DNA of 64,000 nucleotides from positions 36,457,818 through 36,521,817 of the forward strand of contig OY979716.1 of NCBI GenBank assembly GCA_963855995.1, given 5' to 3'. Below, one piece after another: positions 11,138 through 23,785 of the stretch (its first letter is position 1; each line of letters opens with the position of its first letter). The notes under the pieces were generated by a model. That model was given only the letters and a program-made list of their open reading frames with translations. It did not search any database and had not been told where the DNA came from. Source of the stretch: Muricea muricata (Eukaryota > Cnidaria > Anthozoa > Malacalcyonacea > Plexauridae). Made by a program: the position numbers and the translations under genes.

Positions 11138-11502
11138 AAAATTAATTTTCATAATTGTATATGTAAGCAGGGTATTTGCTGGACACTGGACAGCTAGTTG
11201 TAAAAGGTTAAATTTTCTTTGGAGTAGTTTGCAGAGGAGGTGAATAATTCATCTCATTAGTCAGTCATGAATTCTTTTATCAAAACTCAATATGATGATA
11301 TCAAAACTCTGATTTGAATCGTTTGATTCCATGCTGTGTGTCGTCTTTTGTAATCAAAATTTACATTTTACGCGCCTTTGAAATGACTCGCGTGGAGCAC
11401 GTGTGCGTGGAGAACGGTTGGGCCCGTGACGTAAGAGGCGGATGCTTTCGATTGCTTGGGATGCTTTCGATTGCTTACGGAAAAAAAATCCGCACCGGCG
11501 AC

Positions 11503-12041
11503 CCACTACAATCCCAACGGCATGAATGCGAAAGATAGGGAAGCGTTCATGGCACGCGACGAAAATGGAAAGCAATTACGTGTTCAATTTCCATGAAGAA
11601 ATCATCGCGTACTGCCGTTCTGACGTCGATATTCTGCGCCGGTGCTGCATGGAGTTTCGCGAACTGTTTTACAACATCACCGACATCGATCCGTTCAGGA
11701 CGCTCACCATCGCTTCGGCCTGTCATCTCGTGTACTGCACCAACTACCTTCTCAAAGATACGATCGGTATGGTCCCGCCCATGGGATATACCCCCAAGAA
11801 CAATCAATCGTTGTTTGCGCACAAATGGTTATCGTATACGGCCGAGAAGCGCGGAATCCATATTCAACACGCACGCAATGGCGGCGAAAAACGCGTCGGT
11901 GATGACGAAGAAACGTACACCGCGTATGAAGGGTTCGAAGACCGCGGGCCGGGTTCAAAGCCTCATACGCTTTGGCGCGATCACAAGAAAGTTCTATTCA
12001 ATCCGATATGCGCTTTAATTATGAAAAACAGCATGCGGTAA
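11503..12041 (+). pseudogene. PolB exonuclease end (3' piece), palm domain missing
   Basis: This continues the viral polymerase frame beyond the MULE. Just after the target duplication the frame runs for about 15 codons and then shifts by one base near 11549 into the frame with FNFHEEIIAYCRSDVDILRR, whose YCRSDVDIL is the exo III motif (Y-x3-D). PFRTLTIASACHLVY and MGYTPKNNQSLFAHKWL follow, which are typical of the family just before the polymerase palm. After about 11960 the similarity fades and a stop occurs at 12041. None of the palm motifs (SLYP-like, K..N..YG, DTD) can be found before the microsatellites at 12.3 kb, so the catalytic half has been lost. Confidence 0.8.
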
Positions 12042-12326
12042 TAGGTGTTTAAAGCAAATAGTATATCATGTTTCCTACATTTATATGTTTCAAAAGCGTT
12101 CCAAAGTGGTGTTTACCTTAGTGCCAAATTACTTAACGTTTTATTAATTAGTTAAAACTGATACCAAAAGCAAATATCCATCATCGCTTATTAAATTGTC
12201 ACGAGGCAGCGATAGCTAAAAGCAAAACGTCATTTTACCATAAAAAACAAACAATCTATTAATACTTAACCCATACATTCACATTATTCGCCTAAAATAT
12301 CTTAAAGTTTTTTTCACTAAATTCAC

Positions 12327-13203
<877 letters not shown>

Positions 13204-13232
13204 ACAAACATTTTGTCGTATGAATATTTCAG

Positions 13233-14380
13233 TTACTGTTCTGTATGAGCGTAGGTGGCAATGGTTTTGCTACTTTCGCACGGAGCAAACGTGAGAAGTT
13301 CAATCTGGGAAGCCTGTTGGTTTATCCTTCTGTGTCGACGCGCTATCATCCTGCGGGTGTAAATATATAAACCGACTAGGATAATAATGAGTCCTAGTGA
13401 GGGGCCAATAATAGCAGATAATAAAAATGACAGTTCAAGACTTTTCCCAACATGTGTGAAAGCGGTGGTCCGGTTTTGAATGGACGAGGTATAAAATTAT
13501 GAGAACCACATTATTGAAACGGTTGAGGAAACGGGCATTCTATAGGTCGTGCGTATCGAGGTAGGAGGCAGTAGGCGTGGCGTTTTTGCTGAGGTGGTTG
13601 AGGAAACGGGCATTCCATAGGTCGTGCGTATCGAGGTAGGAGGCGGTAGGGATGGCGTTTTGCCGAGGTGGTTGAGGAAACGGGCATTCCGTAGGTCGTG
13701 CGTATCGAGGTAGGAAGCAGTAGGAATGGCGTTTTTGCTAAGGTGGTTGAGGAAACGGGCATTCCGTAGGTCGTGCGTATCGAGGTAGGAGGCAGTAGGA
13801 ATGGCGTTTTTGCTGAGGTGGTTGAGGAAACGGGCATTCCATAGGTCGTGCGTATCGAGGTAGGAGGCAGTAGGGATGGCGTTTTTGCTGAGGTGGTTGA
13901 GAAAACGGGCATTCCGTAGGTCGTGCGTATCGAGGTAGGAGGCAGTAGGGACGGCGTTTTTGCTGAGGTGGTTGAGGAAACGGGAATTCCATAGGTCGTG
14001 CGTATCGAGGTAGGAGGTACTATGGATGGCGTTTTTGCTGAAATGATCGATGAGACCGACTTACAGTTACAGTTACTTCTAATAAAAATCCTTAATCCCC
14101 GAGACATTCGACAGTCAAATGCAACATTATCACGAACATCGACGGTTCGCAGATTGGGGTAAGCCAAAATAAGCTTCGTGAAATTGATTGAAACAAAGCG
14201 ATTCATCCTTAGGTCAGGGTGTTCAACCCAGAAATCTCTTACTGCTGGTAGCTGAACAGTATCGTTTAACATTAACCCTGAGCAATCCAGAAACCCAAAA
14301 GAACGCTGTTCCAAGCACTTTGGAGTACTTAAGCACACGGAAAACGACAAACCTAACACGAACAATATGAGATGAAACAT
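13233..14380 (-). pseudogene. secreted/single-pass membrane protein with 25-residue repeats
   Basis: ATG at 14380 starts a clear signal peptide (MFHLILFVLGLSFSVCLS), followed by a short ectodomain with LRR-like spacing and paired cysteines (LAYPNLRTVDVRDN, FDCRMS, SNCNC). Then come 7-8 tandem 75-bp units (13517 to about 14045) coding SAKTPSLLPPTSIRTTYGMP-like segments rich in Ser/Thr/Pro, suggesting a glycosylated stalk. Downstream, on the same strand, are a membrane helix (SAIIGPSLGLIIILVGLYIY), TRRMIARRHRR and a short cytoplasmic tail ending at 13233. One repeat unit (about 13655) has lost a T and shifts the frame, and a TAA sits near 13497, so this copy cannot reach the membrane segment. 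It lies inside the provirus, so a viral membrane protein is possible; host origin is not excluded. Confidence 0.6.
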
Positions 14381-14849
14381 CTTGATGTCTGCTTGACATG
14401 ACTTAACTATTTTCTGTATGTTGTTATAAACTTTGGGTGTTCCTGACGAAAAAAACCTAATCAAAACAAAACATTAATTTCCTGCCGCTTTAACAAACCA
14501 CTTCAATACCCTAAAAACAATGCACTAAACGCAAGAAAGGGTATAGTTAAACCTGATTACCCCTAAATTTAACAAACATAATTCCGAACACCCGGACGGG
14601 TGTTTTGGGAACCGTGCATAAAGTATTCACATCAACGTAAAACTCGTACTCACGCACAGAGCATATTTTATTTGGTTCTATGGTAACATGAAATTCCTAG
14701 CTGTTTACTAGCCCCTTATTATAGGAGCAATGCATACCAATGAGATTTGTTTGCATAGAAAAATTCGAACGTGAAAACTCAAAATACCACGAAACTTAAT
14801 CTGCAAAACTCTTTCAAACGCTAACCAATCATAAACCATTAATTCTATC

Positions 14850-14990
14850 GTAAGATTTAACATTAGATCTCACGCCAAGCTTTTAAAATATCTTCGCAAA
14901 AGATTAAGCGTTATACCTAACGTTAAATCCTTATAATACAATTAGTGTCAAATCTAGCGTTAGATATTGCGCCATATTTGACGTAAAGAC
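14850..14990. promoter_or_regulatory. palindrome-rich promoter of RING-like gene 1
   Basis: The stretch holds AGATCTCACGCC, CTAACGTTAAATC, TAGCGTTAGATATTGCGCC and related half-sites, 55-195 bp before the ATG at 15045. The same words recur at 15765-15828, 28030-28105 and 29786-29830, always next to viral genes. A TATA-like TAGTATATAATAC lies at about 14995. Confidence 0.5.
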
Positions 14991-15044
14991 CAATAGTATA
15001 TAATACGAATTCACGCTAGTCTCATTGTTCATTGAAAAGCAACC

Positions 15045-15506
15045 ATGGCTGGTAAACTACCTCATCCAGACGAAACTTATTCTCGAGAAGATATTGTTCA
15101 TATGTTCGGGTTATTTTTAAAATCCATTTCGAACACAGATGAAACGACCTGCCACTTCTGTTTGGACGATATCAGTCAATCATCAGTCCCTAGTTTAAAT
15201 ACCGAATGCTGCAACTAGCCCGCACACTGTAAATGCTTTGAAACATGGATCCATAGCTCCTTTATACGGACAAGAAACGTTCCAAGTTCCTGCGCTTACT
15301 GCCGTTCCAACTACAACGATGAAAAATGCTTCCTATGCCTAAAGAAAGTTGAACAGAACGAAGAATACTTGGAATCAGCGTGCTGTAAAACCAAATTACA
15401 CGCAAACTGTATTACGAAACTTCAGCAATTTTATGACACCAAGGAAATTAAACCATACTTAGAATGCGGCCACTTTGGTTGTAATTGTTTATGGATTGAT
15501 ATTTAA
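15045..15506 (+). pseudogene. RING-like double zinc-finger protein, copy 1, one stop
   Basis: The frame of 154 codons from ATG 15045 is interrupted only by TAG at 15216-15218. Module 1 is RING-like: TCHFC, then ECCN, AHCKCFETW, CAYC. Module 2 is similar: KCFLC, ACCKTKLHANC, LECGHFGC. Copy 2 at 28128-28578 has the same layout. RING proteins are usually E3 ubiquitin ligases and small viral ones often modify host defence; that role is inference here. The stop lies between the metal ligands of module 1, so this copy is dead unless the stop is read through. Confidence 0.7.
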
Positions 15507-15764
15507 CGTACGAACTTTTAAATTTAAAAACATTGTGCATGCCTAAATAGTTTTTTATACGAACATTAAAAAATATTAATTTATGTTTAATTCTTATGTA
15601 TATGCTTGCTTTTCACTGTAATTCGTTTCAATATTATTAGAATGTTCTCAATACATTTGTTTTTTTCTTTTTTTAAAAAAAATTCATGCACGCACAACTC
15701 TCGCTTGTTCCCTAATCCTTATGCATTCGCTTCAGCCAATCAAACGCGAACTAATTACATAAGT
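15507..15764. other. intergenic spacer, nothing recognised
   Basis: A/T-rich spacer between RING-like copy 1 and the next palindrome array. Open frames on both strands lack recognisable domains. Confidence 0.5.
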
Positions 15765-15828
15765 AAATCTAGCGTGAGATCTCACGGGAGATATCACGCC
15801 AAATCTCACGAGAGATCTCTCGTGAGAT
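15765..15828. promoter_or_regulatory. TCTCACGNGAGAT palindrome array before gene X
   Basis: Tightly packed AGATCTCACGGGAGAT, CAAATCTCACGAGAGAT and CTCTCGTGAGATC are palindromic variants of one word. They end exactly where recognisable gene X sequence starts (15829), so the first part of X was either deleted or lies elsewhere. Confidence 0.55.
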
Positions 15829-15939
15829 CATTTTGTCGAGGCTCTCTTCCGCGTATACGAAAACAGCCGAGCGCTGGTGGACATCCTACACAACTTATCG
15901 CACCCTCCCGCTCAGCCTCTGGAATCTCTCAGCATTAGT
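15829..15939 (+). pseudogene. gene X, fragment 1 (middle part)
   Basis: The frame HFVEALFRVYENSRALVDIL followed by HNLSHPPAQPLES is closely similar to residues in the middle of X copy B (31259-31804). It breaks off at TAGT (15936-15939), where element W begins. The homologous continuation is found 9.4 kb downstream at 25311-25451 in the same strand and phase. The N-terminal CCGC zinc part is not visible upstream. Confidence 0.75.
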
Positions 15940-16310
15940 CCCCGAGCCAACGGCGCGAAGCGCCGTTCCGGGCGTAAGCCCGGGGCGAGGGTTACTAATT
16001 TCGTATTAGCGGAGTTCAAAGTCGTTGCTCGTGGTAGTTAGGTAGTAAAAATGGTATGTCATGACGTCATCCTCACTGATCTCAACAATATGGCGGACTA
16101 TCATGAATGGCTAACACTCATTGGCCAGATTTAAAATTTATTGCTGATTGATTGATCACGAATTCAAGTTATTCAACTGTCAGCAAATATTTAACTTTAG
16201 TTGGCTTTTTGCACTATAATATTTTGTATTTTTGCAAAAAGTTTTGGGAACTTTAACAACAATTTATTGTTGTAAAAATAAAATAAAAAGCATTTATCAG
16301 GTCAACAAAT

Positions 16311-16418
16311 ATGGAGTCAAGCAAGCAGCGAAAGGAAAACGAGGAAGCAGAACATTTAGCAAGGCGAAACGAGCGTAGACGACGACAAAGGCTCGAGGAA
16401 ACTACCGAAGAAGATTGA
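16311..16418 (+). CDS. short Arg/Glu-rich ORF in element W
   Basis: Thirty-five codons from ATG 16311, beginning MESSKQRKENEEAEHLARRN and continuing with an RRRRQRLEE stretch. Such charged (RRxxE) repeats are common at the start of transposon- and Helitron-borne proteins of aquatic invertebrates, as I recall. Similar sense continues after the stop in another frame (RLIRGKYREAPTIDYGVKHK), so it may be a frameshifted remnant of a longer gene. Confidence 0.3.
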   Translation: MESSKQRKENEEAEHLARRNERRRRQRLEETTEED

Positions 16419-17464
16419 AGAGAGATTAATTCGGGGAAAATATAGAGAAGCGCCAACAATTGACTATGGCGTGAAACACAAGGCAAGTTTGTTGATAATG
16501 CGTATTTATACTTGTGTTTTAATGCTTTATAAAGGCCGGCGTAGCCGTACTCATCCAGTCTATTCACTGTTTAAATTCCAGAGTAAGTTTATGTTTTGTA
16601 AATGCAAGACTGTCTTCTAATTATTAATGTAATTAATAGGTCGTATTTTATACCAAATTTAAGCTTACATTAAGCGTAATAACATACCGATGACAAATGT
16701 TGTGCCATTTAAAAAAATTGTCAATAAAACAAGGATTAAAAACTCAATATTTTGTCATTTTAAAAAAATGTACAGAAAAAATACCAATTGCCATGTTGCC
16801 AGAGGAGGAATGAGGGTCTTCCCAGAATGCATTGCGCTCATTAATATTCAGAAATAGAATCTTTCATGGACGCTTGGCAGAAAGTAGTTGAAATATATAT
16901 CGATTTTTGGCAACGAAGATCTTAATTTTTTGAAGGTATGTCTTGATAATTGATTTTTATAGTGAACATATTGCACTTCTTTTTACTTGTTTTGTTTAAG
17001 AATTAATTTTGCGTTATGTAAATTAGCCATTGTATTCATGATCTTTTCGGGTCAGTGTACACGCCACAAAAATAGCTTTGAAACAATGCAGAAGCTAATT
17101 CGATTTTTTAAACAGAAAATAAAAAAAAAACGCGGCATCGAATTACGGATGCTCTGTTCTTTCTATTGGTACCTTAAAACACGAGATAGCTCCACAATAA
17201 ATCGGTGTAATCGCGGTTTGAAAATGGGTTATTTTTGCTATTTTTTAATGCCGATGGCGGGGAAAGACCGCGTGGTAATCATTATGGTGCGAATAACATT
17301 TCTGTACATTGCCACTATTATTTTTATAATATCTGCCTAATTCCTGTGACAATATCTCAGTTTAAACTTTAATGTCACTTACAAGATTCGATATGATGCT
17401 GTGTAACTGTATCGACTTTGAATTTTCATTTTATTATAGATATCTTGTAGTTTGGAGTATAAGA

Positions 17465-20400
17465 ATGGAATCGGATAGTATCAGCAATGCTGCTGCTATT
17501 GCTGATAAAGAAAACGATATTGCTGATAAAGAAAACGATATTGCTAAGCGTGTGCATACTTCTGAAGGTGATACACCAGGGAAACCTAAAAATAAAGCAC
17601 CAAGACTATCTCGTAAGAAGAATCCAAGGTCTAGTCGAGCTTTGTTTCAGAGTCCTGGAAAATCACCTAAGGTAAAAAGATAATAATACTCTAGTTCAAC
17701 TCACTGTGCAAGTAAAGTGCAAGCATGTATTATTGAAAATGAGCTAAGGAGATAAGTACATATACTGTACCAATCTGGTACAAAGACATGTTCTAAATGT
17801 TGTTACTTTAATAATTTATTATTGTTTACTTTGTAGTTTCCAACCAGTAGAATTGTCAGATTAACTCCTACAAAGTCTCCAGTAAAACTTCATAGATGGA
17901 CCTTTGAAGAAGATAAAGCATTTATTGAATTTATATCAATTGCAAAAACGGATCCAAAGTATGGAAAAAGTTCTGTTAAAGAATGGCCAGCATTTAGTGA
18001 GAAGAACAGTTTTTGGGATGATGGTGCAAAACATATTAAATACAGTACTTCCTCCAACATTCTCCTGTCAAGTAAGTTTGTTAGGTTTCTTAATGTTTAT
18101 GAAATGTAATTATAAATAATATGAACAGTGCTTGCTCTTCATACTTAAGCAAGGGTGTTGTGCGTCATCATTAAAGATTACAAAATTGAGTTCTTTATTT
18201 TATACTTGATACATAGATCGCCGCCTGAGAACACGAGTAACTATTTGGTACAGGAAAAAGTTTGCAACATTGGAAGATGCTGAAATCCATTACGGTTTGA
18301 CACTGTCTGACAGTTTAGCAGAGCTTGTGATTGATAAGAGACGTGCTAATTCTCGTACATCCAAGGCTGTCGTGGAACCTGAGAGAAGTAGTCTGGCAAT
18401 AGCAACACCATTGCCACCACCAACACCATGCAGTGATGAACCATCCCCTACAGTTGAAAGTGTGTTTAAGCTTGCAGTTCTTTTGAAAAATAATGATTTA
18501 GAAAGCTTGTTGAACAAGCTGTTCTTACATTTGGCTTTGGCACATGATATAACATCCAGTCCTGGCAATTTCTGTTCACTATCTATCAAGTCAATGGAAC
18601 TGTTAAAAAAGAACAACAAGAACAATCTTCTGTATAAATTTGCATTTGCATTATGTGGTACTAAACCTGGTACAGATGAACCTGTGTTTCCAATGGACAG
18701 AATGCCATTTGGATTGATCGAACACCAAATAGAGTTCTTCAGTTGTACTCATATAAAACAGGTCTGGATTTTTAAAACTTTTCTCAATTACAAAAACATG
18801 TACTGTACTTATATAAACATTGAAGATATTTCATTACAGATATTGTGTCTGTACCAAACATAAATTAATGAACATTCTTTTCTTTACATCAGATTACAAT
18901 GCCAGTTGACGTTCTTCAGTGGCATGAAAGTATGTGTGCAGAGTTTCCCACACGTTTTAACCGTCTATTCAGAGGTCCGATGTGGAGTGGTGTTGATGAA
19001 AAATATCATGGCTATCCAATAATGGTCAGTATTACATAGTCACTAATATCTGTTAGAGATTTAATGTAACTGTCACACCAACATGTGGTGTGTGATATGT
19101 TATGTTAAGTACATCATAATTAAGACTGCATGCATGCTGCCTGGTAGGGTTGAACTAAAAACTTTTGTACATTAATTACCGGTACATATTTATTTTCAAT
19201 TAATATTTATACCTGTACTTTCAATAGGTTTTGTCACTGATGGTGAATTCAATAGCTTGAGGACAAAAGGAGCAAAACGCCCATTGCACTTAGTGCAACT
19301 GATACGGGATGCTCGTGAAAGTGTCAGCAAGAAGTCTGAACAATACTTATTAAAGCTGATTGTCAGAATAGGAGGTACGTATTAGGGAAAAAATCATATT
19401 CAGTTACTGTGTAAGGTAGCTTGTGAAGTAGCTAGCAGGTAAAATTTACATCTGTGACCACTTGAATCAACAGAAAGATTGTAGGGAATAAGATTAGTCC
19501 ACTGTAAGTTTTGGTAGAGCGTGCATTGACTTTATTTGTATATAACTTTATTTTTTATTCTTTCAGTTGACGATAATGGGAAGCCTCTGACAGAAAAAGT
19601 AGATCCAGCAATACCTGCTGATGTCATCAACCTGTTGCACAACTTGAGACATGATGGATTAGGCTTATTTGAGGCTCTTAAGTGCATACGGATGTCCCTA
19701 GTACCAGAAGGATATGAACCTTATCCCTTCAGAAATGGAGTTGAAGAATGCCAGGCTGATATGCTTAAGTCCATTGTTGGAACATACCGATTCAGAGATA
19801 CTGTCTCCAAGTATGTATCTGAGGGTGTAGATTTTTCAACCTATCTTTACATTCCAGAGGTTGATGCCATAACTGGTGAAGCATTTCATGAAAGGGAAGA
19901 TCACTGCCACATTCTTAAACGTATATGGAAACACACAAGAGAGGAAGGGCCACCTGGAACTAACTTGCAGGGCTTTGATGATGCAATGAGGGATCCCAAT
20001 ACTGGATTGACACTTGCAGCCCTTACTGGTGAGCGAAAACAATCTGTGGTTGATGCTGAAAGAATGCTATCTTACCTTGTTGGCAAGTTTCTGAGCGAGA
20101 ATGGTTATGAGAAGGAAGGAGAATATGTCAATATTGTTGCAGGATGGCACGAAGCTGCTGACGGTAGGTCTTTCTGAACTCGAGCGATGTAAAAAGAACT
20201 ATGCAATGCTTAATATGATCCTGGATGACTGGATGCCATGGCATAAAACTACACCCAATTTGGCCACCATTGACATCAACAAGTATGAAATGAGTTTACA
20301 AAACAATTGCAACTTGATTTAAAAGCTAATTTCACAACACTTTTAAAACTTTTTAAATTAATATGTAAACCTGCGTGGCTACAATAAATGCATTTTACAT

Positions 20401-21476
20401 ATCGTGTGATAGAATTAGCTTGTTTTGCCAGTTGAAGCCTAATAAGTATGTTCTTTGTAAAACATGACCTATTTGGTTATGTACAACTGTACCAACTCAA
20501 ACAGGCAATATTTTTTTATCATTAATTATTTTGTTTGTTTAGGCCAATCAAAGGAATTTGTGGGTTTTCAAGGGAGACTGTGATTGCCGTAACCACCAAC
20601 ATTGAAAGCATTGAGTATCGCAGAAGAGAGACTGAGAGAATTGGATATCCCGAACACCCTAGAGCTGGCACTTCTGATGATGTTGAAGCATTCATTTCGT
20701 TGTTGCACCGTTTTCTTGGCAATATATTTACCATGAAAGAGATGAAATCATTGTGGAGGAAAGTTGTGAGGTAAATCCAATTCAACAAGTGGCTATAACA
20801 ATGTACTGCCCTTGTTTAGTGGTCTACTTTGCTTTTCATTTTACTTAAAATGTAATGTAATCAGTTGGTTGTATTATCCAACTACCTGAATTTTCTAATA
20901 TTTTTTCAAATCCAATCAATGTGTAGCCCTGTAGTAATTATTTTCTTATGTCTGATCGAGCAGAATTTGAATTTTGGATAAACTAATTCATGCAAATAGC
21001 CAGACAAATGTCAACTGTGTTAAACTTTCTGAAATGAAATTGCATTATTAACAACCAATTAACTTTGTTTTTGATTTTATACTTGACCAAATATTTTGTT
21101 TTGTATTAGAGAGTATTGCAAACGGATTGATGATAAACTGCCATTTTATTATTGGACAAGCAATGAACGGTTCAGAGAGTTTGATGAGACCATGCCGAGC
21201 TTTAATGAAGTTGAGGATAACCCACATGACGTTGATCCCATTGACCACCCACTTCGTCTCCACAGGTTATCTGTCAACCGACGAGAAGACTCTTCAGTAT
21301 TTACTGCCGGACGGTGCTTCTTACCAGCGCGCAACCAAGTCACAGTACGCCATCGCCTACACAGAGCTGTTGTGGAACCTCCTTTACTGGAAGCAGCAGT
21401 CGAGGGAATGGATGAGGACCTATTGGAAGAGGATTCGATGGAAGATGTTCTGATGGAAGATGTTAATTGGCAGTAG
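17465..21476 (+). pseudogene. large multi-exon protein of transposon Z, candidate transposase
   Basis: Nine exons with GT..AG borders can be placed: 17465-17671, 17837-18071, 18217-18761, 18893-19028, 19228-19374, 19567 to about 20295 (with a break), 20542-20772, 21111-21476, phases consistent. Exon 2 has a SANT/Myb-like segment (HRWTFEEDKAFIEFIS, EWPAF, FWDDGAKHI); exon 3 has RLRTRVTIWYRKKF. The second half contains GFVTDGEFNSLR, REDHCHILKRIWKHTR, LTGERKQSVVDAERML, AGWHEAADG, RCKKNYAMLNMILDDWMPWH, PEHPRAGTSDDVEAFISLLH and KRIDDKLPFYYW. Related proteins are, in my memory, abundant in cnidarians without a named family. Acidic residues in TDGE, LDDW and SDDVEAF could be a DDE/D set, which is unproven. 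A one-base loss just after GWHEAADG (about 20165) breaks the frame. The C-terminus is acidic. Confidence 0.65.
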
Positions 21477-23785
21477 TTAGCCTATTGAGTGGTTGTACAT
21501 GCCTGTATGAGTAAAATTGACTGGTGTTAAAAAGCCTACAAAGTAATCAGGCATCTGCTACTCAAAGGGTTAATCACATGCCAATTGGACTTTGGTAAAG
21601 GTTGATTGTGTCTGTTGGATGAAGGAGAACGCCTTAGCCTCCCTGTACATAATTGTTAGAACAACGATGTCCGGATACTATAGATTTCTGGTACACTGTA
21701 TATATGTTGAGTTTGTTTTCATAATTTATTCTTGTTAGTTTTTTTCTCTTTTTAGATACTGAATTGTGCTGTCATCATCTCAAGTGTGCCACATCTTGTA
21801 AATAGTTGGAGTATGGGAGAATTGTGATGAAATTGGGTAGGTGTGGTCGGGTATGGACAGTGTGACAATGACCTATCATATATGCACAATTTCATTGGAC
21901 ATTTGCATTACAATTTGGCAGAAACATGCAGACTTGATTGTTTTTGGTAACAGCTACATATTAATTCCATGCCAGTTTGGAATTGTACATGTAGAAAAAT
22001 ACTTTACTTAAAGTGCATGCTTTAAATTTCACCACGTGCTTATTTTTAGTGTGCAGTAAGTAAAAAAATAGTGGTATCAGTAAAATATACATGTTGAGTT
22101 TGTTTTCATAATTAATTCTTTCTAGATACTGAGTTGTGCTGTTATCATCTCAAGTGTGCCACGTCTTGTAAATAGTTGGAATGTGGGAGATAACACATCA
22201 TAAAGAGCAGCATCTTTCATATATGCCAACATACACCATTCATGTGTACTGGTGGGATGATTGTGATGCAACACTTTGAAAACATTTTAATACCTTTGCA
22301 TTTATTTAAAAAAATATTTTATTATTATTAATTAATTGCCTTATGGTTTCTAAATCAATTAGCACTGACAGTAAATGATCAAAAATGTCCAACAATGATT
22401 ACAGAATTAAGGATATGGGAAGAACATTCAGTACAAGTAAACTTGGTTAATGGAAAAATACCACCATGAAATAGTTCCCCACATATTTCACATGCTGCTT
22501 ATGCTTCTGTTACATAATTGCCAGTATCATGATAGACATTAAATTGTTATTGTTTTGTTTGAACATTGTCAGCCCCCAAATTAAACATGAGCTTGTCACA
22601 TGTCATTGACTGATAAGAGTACCACATAAGTGAAAATTCTTGTTTGCCTTTCAAAGGTTACCTTATTTTTCCTGTTTATGGAAGAATTTTTTATTATTTC
22701 TTCCCACATTTTTATATACAAATACAAATAGTCACACATGAGAGAGGAAAGATGGCAAGACAAATAAATTTAATAATTTATCAGCAATGACTGGTGAACC
22801 TTTTATATCTATTTTGAGGCCTGACATCACCATAGAAATAATACAACCTTTGTAAATGGTTTATGCAGTCCACCACTGCATGATACTGGTAGTCAGCACT
22901 GGTATTTAGTGTTATTCAATAAAGTGTGTGTGTAAATAGTGTAAATACACAAAAAACACAACTGTTGTTAGAGGTTCCTTATGTCTATAGTGCACCACAT
23001 CCAAATTTTTGTCATGTCCACACATGTTTAAAACTTCTCAATGTTAACCATACTGTATGTCCACATTGTCCTGATCTTCATACCAGACCAAATTCCTGCA
23101 CATGATATCTCATCCAATAGTTCCTTGTGTCCATACTATGCATATCCACCACATCTCTGGAAAAAAAAACAAAAAAGAAAAGCAGAATCTGGTCCATTGT
23201 GGCATTAAGCACATGCTCATTGGATACTGGCAAAACTAATAAGTGCATTGCCAGTCGGGCAAATATTGCAGTTAATATAAATTTGATCAACTGGTTACAT
23301 CAGCATTAATGGTTTTAGTTAACCTATTCAGCAGCAGCACTCTCTTCAACAGGTTAAATTTTCTGGTGTTAAACAATAAAATGAAGGGTGTATTGCTACC
23401 TAAAAAGGTTGAGCAGCAGTGCATGCTGGTGTTCTTTACTTTTGTATTTCACTATATCAAATGATTTTACTTTTCATTGTGAGAGTGCTGCTGCTTTTAA
23501 AGGGTCTAAAGATGAAGCTGGACACAATGTGAAGCAAGCTATAGTGCGAGTTGAGTTGAAACAGACAAGCACATTACAACTGTGAAGACATGAAATGCAC
23601 TCACCATTTTAAAGTTAAAAGCAAAAATATTTTGGATCCTCAACACTGGCATCTTGAAGGCTCTAAATAAAACACATCATACAGTTGTTGTGCCGGTTGA
23701 AGCATACATAGAGCAACCAGCCTCTCACGGATAGCTGCCAAAATATCACTAAGACCAGTGTTACTACCTGACTAGTATAAAACAC
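21477..23785. other. noncoding middle of transposon Z with a direct repeat
   Basis: No gene is seen between the two convergent genes of Z. A segment of about 100 bp (21704-21822, GTTGAGTTTGTTTTCATAAT, then TCATCTCAAGTGTGCCAC and CTTGTAAATAGTTGGA) recurs at 22091-22190, a direct repeat with a period near 385 bp. Confidence 0.6.

Larger units (their letters stand above)
6064..11493 (+). mobile_element. MULE DNA transposon inserted in the viral PolB
   Basis: The ends are inverted: GCGGATTCTTTTTCCGTAAG at the left and its near-exact complement at the right, with similarity continuing over about 65 bp (AAGCAATCGAAAGCAT twice) and again at 6182-6201 versus 11387-11407. The 9-bp sequence ACCGGCGAC occurs at 6055-6063 and 11494-11502, the target duplication expected for MULEs. 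It encodes one transposase-like gene in the same direction as PolB and itself holds at least three palindromic MITE-like insertions. Confidence 0.9.
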
